Shown here in pieces: positions 62,201-64,000 of a stretch of 64,000 bases of DNA; the stretch's first letter is position 1, and the number at the start of each line of letters is the position of its first letter. The position numbers and the translations under genes are program-made. The notes under the pieces were generated by a model that made no database searches, was not told where the DNA came from, and was given only the letters and a program-made list of their open reading frames with translations. This DNA is from Thioalkalivibrio sp. ALJ16 (GTDB lineage: Bacteria > Pseudomonadota > Gammaproteobacteria > Ectothiorhodospirales > Ectothiorhodospiraceae), in contig NZ_KB898044.1 of NCBI RefSeq assembly GCF_000377345.1, forward strand, positions 1 through 64,000, given 5' to 3'.

Positions 62201-63786
62201 ACCGCGATGCCCTCGGTGTGGTGCCCCCGCCCGGCCTGCCCGCCGCCTTCCTGGAACCGCCGCAGCGTCCGCTGGAACAGCTGTTGCGCCGCTACGCCCG
62301 CACCCACGGCCCGTTCCGCGTCGAGAACCTTGGCGCACGCTACGGCCTCGCGCCCGGCGCACTGCTGCCGGCGCTCGAGAGCCTGGAGCGCGCCGACGTG
62401 CTGCTGCGCGGCGAGATCCGCCCGCAGGGCACGGGCGAAGACTGGTGCGAACTGGACATCCTGCGACGGCTGAAGCGCCGCACCCTGGCGCGGCTGCGCG
62501 ACGAGGCGGCCGCAGTGGATGCCCGCGCGCTGGGCCGCTTCCTGCCCGCCTGGCAGGGCCTGGCCGAACCCGGCCGCGGGGCTGGCGCCCTGCGCGACAC
62601 GCTGACCCAACTGGAGGGGATCGCCCTGCCCTGGTCCGCCTGGACCACCCACATACTGCCGATGCGGGTGCGCGACTTCTCGCTGGATGCGCTGGACCGC
62701 ATCACCGCCTCCGGGGAGTTCGTCTGGGTGGGCAGTGGCGCGCTGGGCCAGCGCGACGGACGCATCCGCTTCCTGCGCCGCGAACAGGCGATGGTGCTGC
62801 TGGAACCGGAGGCCGATGCCACGGATACCCCCGCCGGCGACGACCCGCTGGCGCAGGCGATCCTGGAGGCCCTGGACCGGCGCGGCGCCTGCTTCTATCT
62901 GGAGCTGGAACGCGCGGCCCGCAGCGCACAGCCGGATGCCCGCCAGGACGCGATCGAGGCCGCGATCTGGGACCTGGTCTGGGCCGGGCAGATCACCAAC
63001 GACACCTTCGCGCCGCTGCGCAGCCTCGGCCAGCGCCGGACCTCCGCGCGCGGCCGGCGGCGACCGGGACAGGGCCTGGCCGGCGGGCGCTGGTCACGGG
63101 TCGCCGAGCTGATCGACCCCGGCGTGTCGCTGACCGAGCGCGCCCGCGAACAGGCCGAAAACCTGCTGGCCCGCTACGGCGTAGTCAGCCGCGAGATGGC
63201 CCGCGCCGAGGGCCTGCCGGGTGGCTTCGGGCGCGTGTATCCCGTCTACCGCGCGATGGAGGACGCCGGCAAGCTGCGCCGCGGCCACTTCGTCGAGGGC
63301 CTGACCGGCGCGCAGTTCGCCCGCGCCGGCGCGGTGGACCGCCTGCGCGCCCTGGAACGCGCGGCCGACGACACCCCCGAACCACAGTGGCTGACAAGCG
63401 TCGACCCGGCCAGCCCCTGGGGCCTGCTCCTGCCCTGGCCGCAGCCGCCGGAAGCCGCCGAGGGCCGCCTGCGCCGCGTCGCCGGGGCGCTGATCGCGCT
63501 GGCCGGCGGCCAGCCGCTGCTGTACCTGGCCGCCTCCGGCCGCCAGCTGTTCGTCTGGGAGACGATCCCCGGCATCGACACCGGCGAGGCACACGCGGCA
63601 CTCGTCACCGAGGCGATCCGCCAGCTCGCCACCAGCGGCTGGCTGCCGAAACGCCGCGGCGTGACCATCGAGAGCATCAACGGCGAACCGGCACGCCAGT
63701 CCCCGTTCGCCGCTGCGCTGCGCGCCGGCGGCGCCCTGGGCGAGGTGCGCGGCCTGCGCCTGGAACCCCCCGCCGGCCGCCACTAA
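59245..63786 (+). CDS. lhr: Large DEAD/DEAH helicase Lhr
   Basis: Superfamily 2 helicase implicated in DNA repair. At 1513 aa it is close to full-length E. coli Lhr (1538 aa). Motif I is PTGSGKT at 43-49, motif II IIDEVHALAGNKRG, followed by the second RecA domain (IVFVNSRGLCERL, HHGSVSHERRAEIE, VESPGAVARGLQRAGRAGHG). The winged-helix and beta-barrel Lhr core and a long C-terminal extension (HTH-type Lhr-CTD) come after. ATG 59245 (MPVTPFRPATDTWFGEAFGQ) fits the family start. Confidence 0.95.
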   Translation: MPVTPFRPATDTWFGEAFGQATTIQSRGWPAIRAGRHCLLIAPTGSGKTLAAFLSAIDRLTGEPAPDARRGYSVLYISPLKALATDIERNLRAPLTGIAQTAARLGQTTGQTVGDAPSEPVVHIRTGDTPQAERRAQAREPGDILVTTPESLYLLLGSKAAENLESIHTVIIDEVHALAGNKRGAHLALSLERLAERCGEDPQRIGLSATVHPVEVARGFLGGDREVEVIDAAEPPRLDLEILAPEEPPAEHAPATVEATEAQSPIPSGSILGAVYGHGTGQLPTGGGDRAARLEPRLLAAILEHRSTIVFVNSRGLCERLVQRINEAWREQQPEDAEPVEDLVAAHHGSVSHERRAEIEGRLKTGRLRGIVATSSLELGIDMGAVDLVIMVESPGAVARGLQRAGRAGHGVGQVSRSLLLPRFRGDLLECAVIGERMQAGALEPIHAPHNPLDVLAQQLVAMVCERPRTVDELHALVRRAAPWRELSRALLEATLDMLSGHYPSTDFADLRPWLAWDRARDELTPRRGAALAARLNAGTIPDRGLYGVHVGEGGPRIGELDEEMVFELKTGENVTLGASTWHVEAITRDRVLVSPAPGEVGKLPFWHGDGPGRPIQLGQAIGATSERLARMGRADRTAWLREHAPLSEAAVETLCDYIDEQREATGQLPSDQRIVVERFRDEVGDWRVCILTPFGARVHAPWALALQGALTSRSGFEVQVMYTDDGIVLRLADSEDLPELDALFPDPEELEEAVTRELGNSTLFASAFRENAARALLLVRNRPGQRTPLWAQRLKSQQLLASVREYASFPVVLETYRQVLADVFDLDALRQILRGVQERRIRVHEVETPQASPFARSLVFAYVAAYIYEQDAPMAERKAQALTLDRGMLAELLGQAELRELIDPEALAELESELAHATEATRVQDTDALHDLLRRRGDLTPDEVAAACAEAPGPWLDRLAHSLRAVEVRIAGEPRWIAAEDAALYRDALGVVPPPGLPAAFLEPPQRPLEQLLRRYARTHGPFRVENLGARYGLAPGALLPALESLERADVLLRGEIRPQGTGEDWCELDILRRLKRRTLARLRDEAAAVDARALGRFLPAWQGLAEPGRGAGALRDTLTQLEGIALPWSAWTTHILPMRVRDFSLDALDRITASGEFVWVGSGALGQRDGRIRFLRREQAMVLLEPEADATDTPAGDDPLAQAILEALDRRGACFYLELERAARSAQPDARQDAIEAAIWDLVWAGQITNDTFAPLRSLGQRRTSARGRRRPGQGLAGGRWSRVAELIDPGVSLTERAREQAENLLARYGVVSREMARAEGLPGGFGRVYPVYRAMEDAGKLRRGHFVEGLTGAQFARAGAVDRLRALERAADDTPEPQWLTSVDPASPWGLLLPWPQPPEAAEGRLRRVAGALIALAGGQPLLYLAASGRQLFVWETIPGIDTGEAHAALVTEAIRQLATSGWLPKRRGVTIESINGEPARQSPFAAALRAGGALGEVRGLRLEPPAGRH

Positions 63787-63821
63787 CCCACCTGGCAGGG
63801 TGAAGGGCCAGGAAGGGCTTT

Positions 63822-63852
63822 TCACCACAGAGGGCACAGAGGACACGGAGAG
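63822..63852. repeat. Possible dispersed CACAGAGG-type intergenic sequence
   Basis: ACCACAGAGGGCACAGAGGA with CACGGAGAGG is a short direct-repeat sequence that, from memory, is common between genes in many bacterial chromosomes. Only one copy is visible here. The 63787-64000 tail otherwise holds no gene. Confidence 0.35.
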
Positions 63853-63955
63853 GTTCGGGGCGCGATTAACAGGAAGGTGGGAAGGCAGGAAGAAGGGCTT
63901 TCGGGTTGTGGAGGATTGGGCGAAATCCGTCGCAGCGCGACATTCAAACGACCCG

Positions 63956-63994
63956 TGTCATCCCGGCCGCAGCGGAGTGGAGAGCCGGGATCTA
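63956..63994. repeat. Palindromic intergenic repeat at the window end
   Basis: ATCCCGGC at 63960-63967 is inverted as GCCGGGAT at 63984-63991, with a 16-nt spacer. The sequence TGTCATCCCGGCCGCAGCGG resembles dispersed palindromic repeats known in proteobacterial genomes. Copy number cannot be judged from this window. Confidence 0.4.
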
Positions 63995-64000
63995 TGCGGC

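Noticed and set aside
57658-62652. 1664-codon open frame on the minus strand
   Set aside because: It is antisense to lhr and the phosphodiesterase gene, is full of low-complexity Gly/Ala/Arg/His sequence and lacks any domain. Long antisense frames are expected in GC-rich DNA.

Overview
The window is GC-rich chromosomal DNA from a gammaproteobacterium. Gene order resembles the Pseudomonas aeruginosa mraZ to secA and petABC to sspAB neighbourhoods. The dciA gene, the PVWY quinol-site motif of cytochrome b and the tRNA-tuf cluster also fit this class. An alkaliphilic or halophilic Ectothiorhodospiraceae such as Thioalkalivibrio is my best guess, but this is inference. Almost all of it is core genome; accessory signal is confined to a few spots. 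Region 1 (1-7 kb): on the minus strand, tRNA-Tyr, tRNA-Gly and tRNA-Thr precede a cut-off tuf gene (EF-Tu). Diverging on the plus strand are pilB-pilC-pilD (type IV pilus ATPase, platform and prepilin peptidase), coaE and zapD. Region 2 (7-32.3 kb, minus strand): the complete division and cell wall cluster mraZ-rsmH-ftsL-ftsI-murE-murF-mraY-murD-ftsW-murG-murC-murB-ddl-ftsQ-ftsA-ftsZ-lpxC is tightly packed, mostly with 4-bp stop/start overlaps. It is followed by convergent dciA (helicase loader), an M23 peptidase, secA, argJ and a Nudix-ThiE fusion. A sigma70-like promoter with three TGGG boxes spaced exactly 10 bp apart sits in front of mraZ. Region 3 (32.3-38.8 kb): RNase P RNA, rsmI, lpoA, yraN, an FAD-linked oxidase, sspB and sspA. 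Region 4 (38.8-44.1 kb): a 271-bp TA-flanked inverted-repeat element (MITE-like) lies between sspA and petCBA (cytochrome bc1). Then come a Nif3-like gene and an AlgW/DegS-type periplasmic protease. Region 5 (44.2-49.3 kb, minus strand): a copper-handling operon of a secreted His/Cys-rich protein, a TolC-like outer-membrane lipoprotein with a His-rich tail, a Tat-exported multicopper oxidase with a His-rich tail, CopC and CopD. A REPIN-type repeat separates it from pepN. Region 6 (49.3-64 kb): pepN, tatD, a GcvR-like ACT protein and a two-gene module: a GNAT-papain-like peptidase fusion with an RLAN/RimK-like ATP-grasp ligase. This is a family pairing predicted to make or modify peptides, with unknown product, and is the most interesting system here. 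Next are an antitoxin with a nonsense-broken ParE toxin, bolA, an alkaline-phosphatase-superfamily enzyme, a small unknown gene and the large helicase gene lhr. Several start codons are TTG, supported by spacing from Shine-Dalgarno sequences or by family length (lpxC, ftsQ, rsmI and possibly the phosphatase-like gene).
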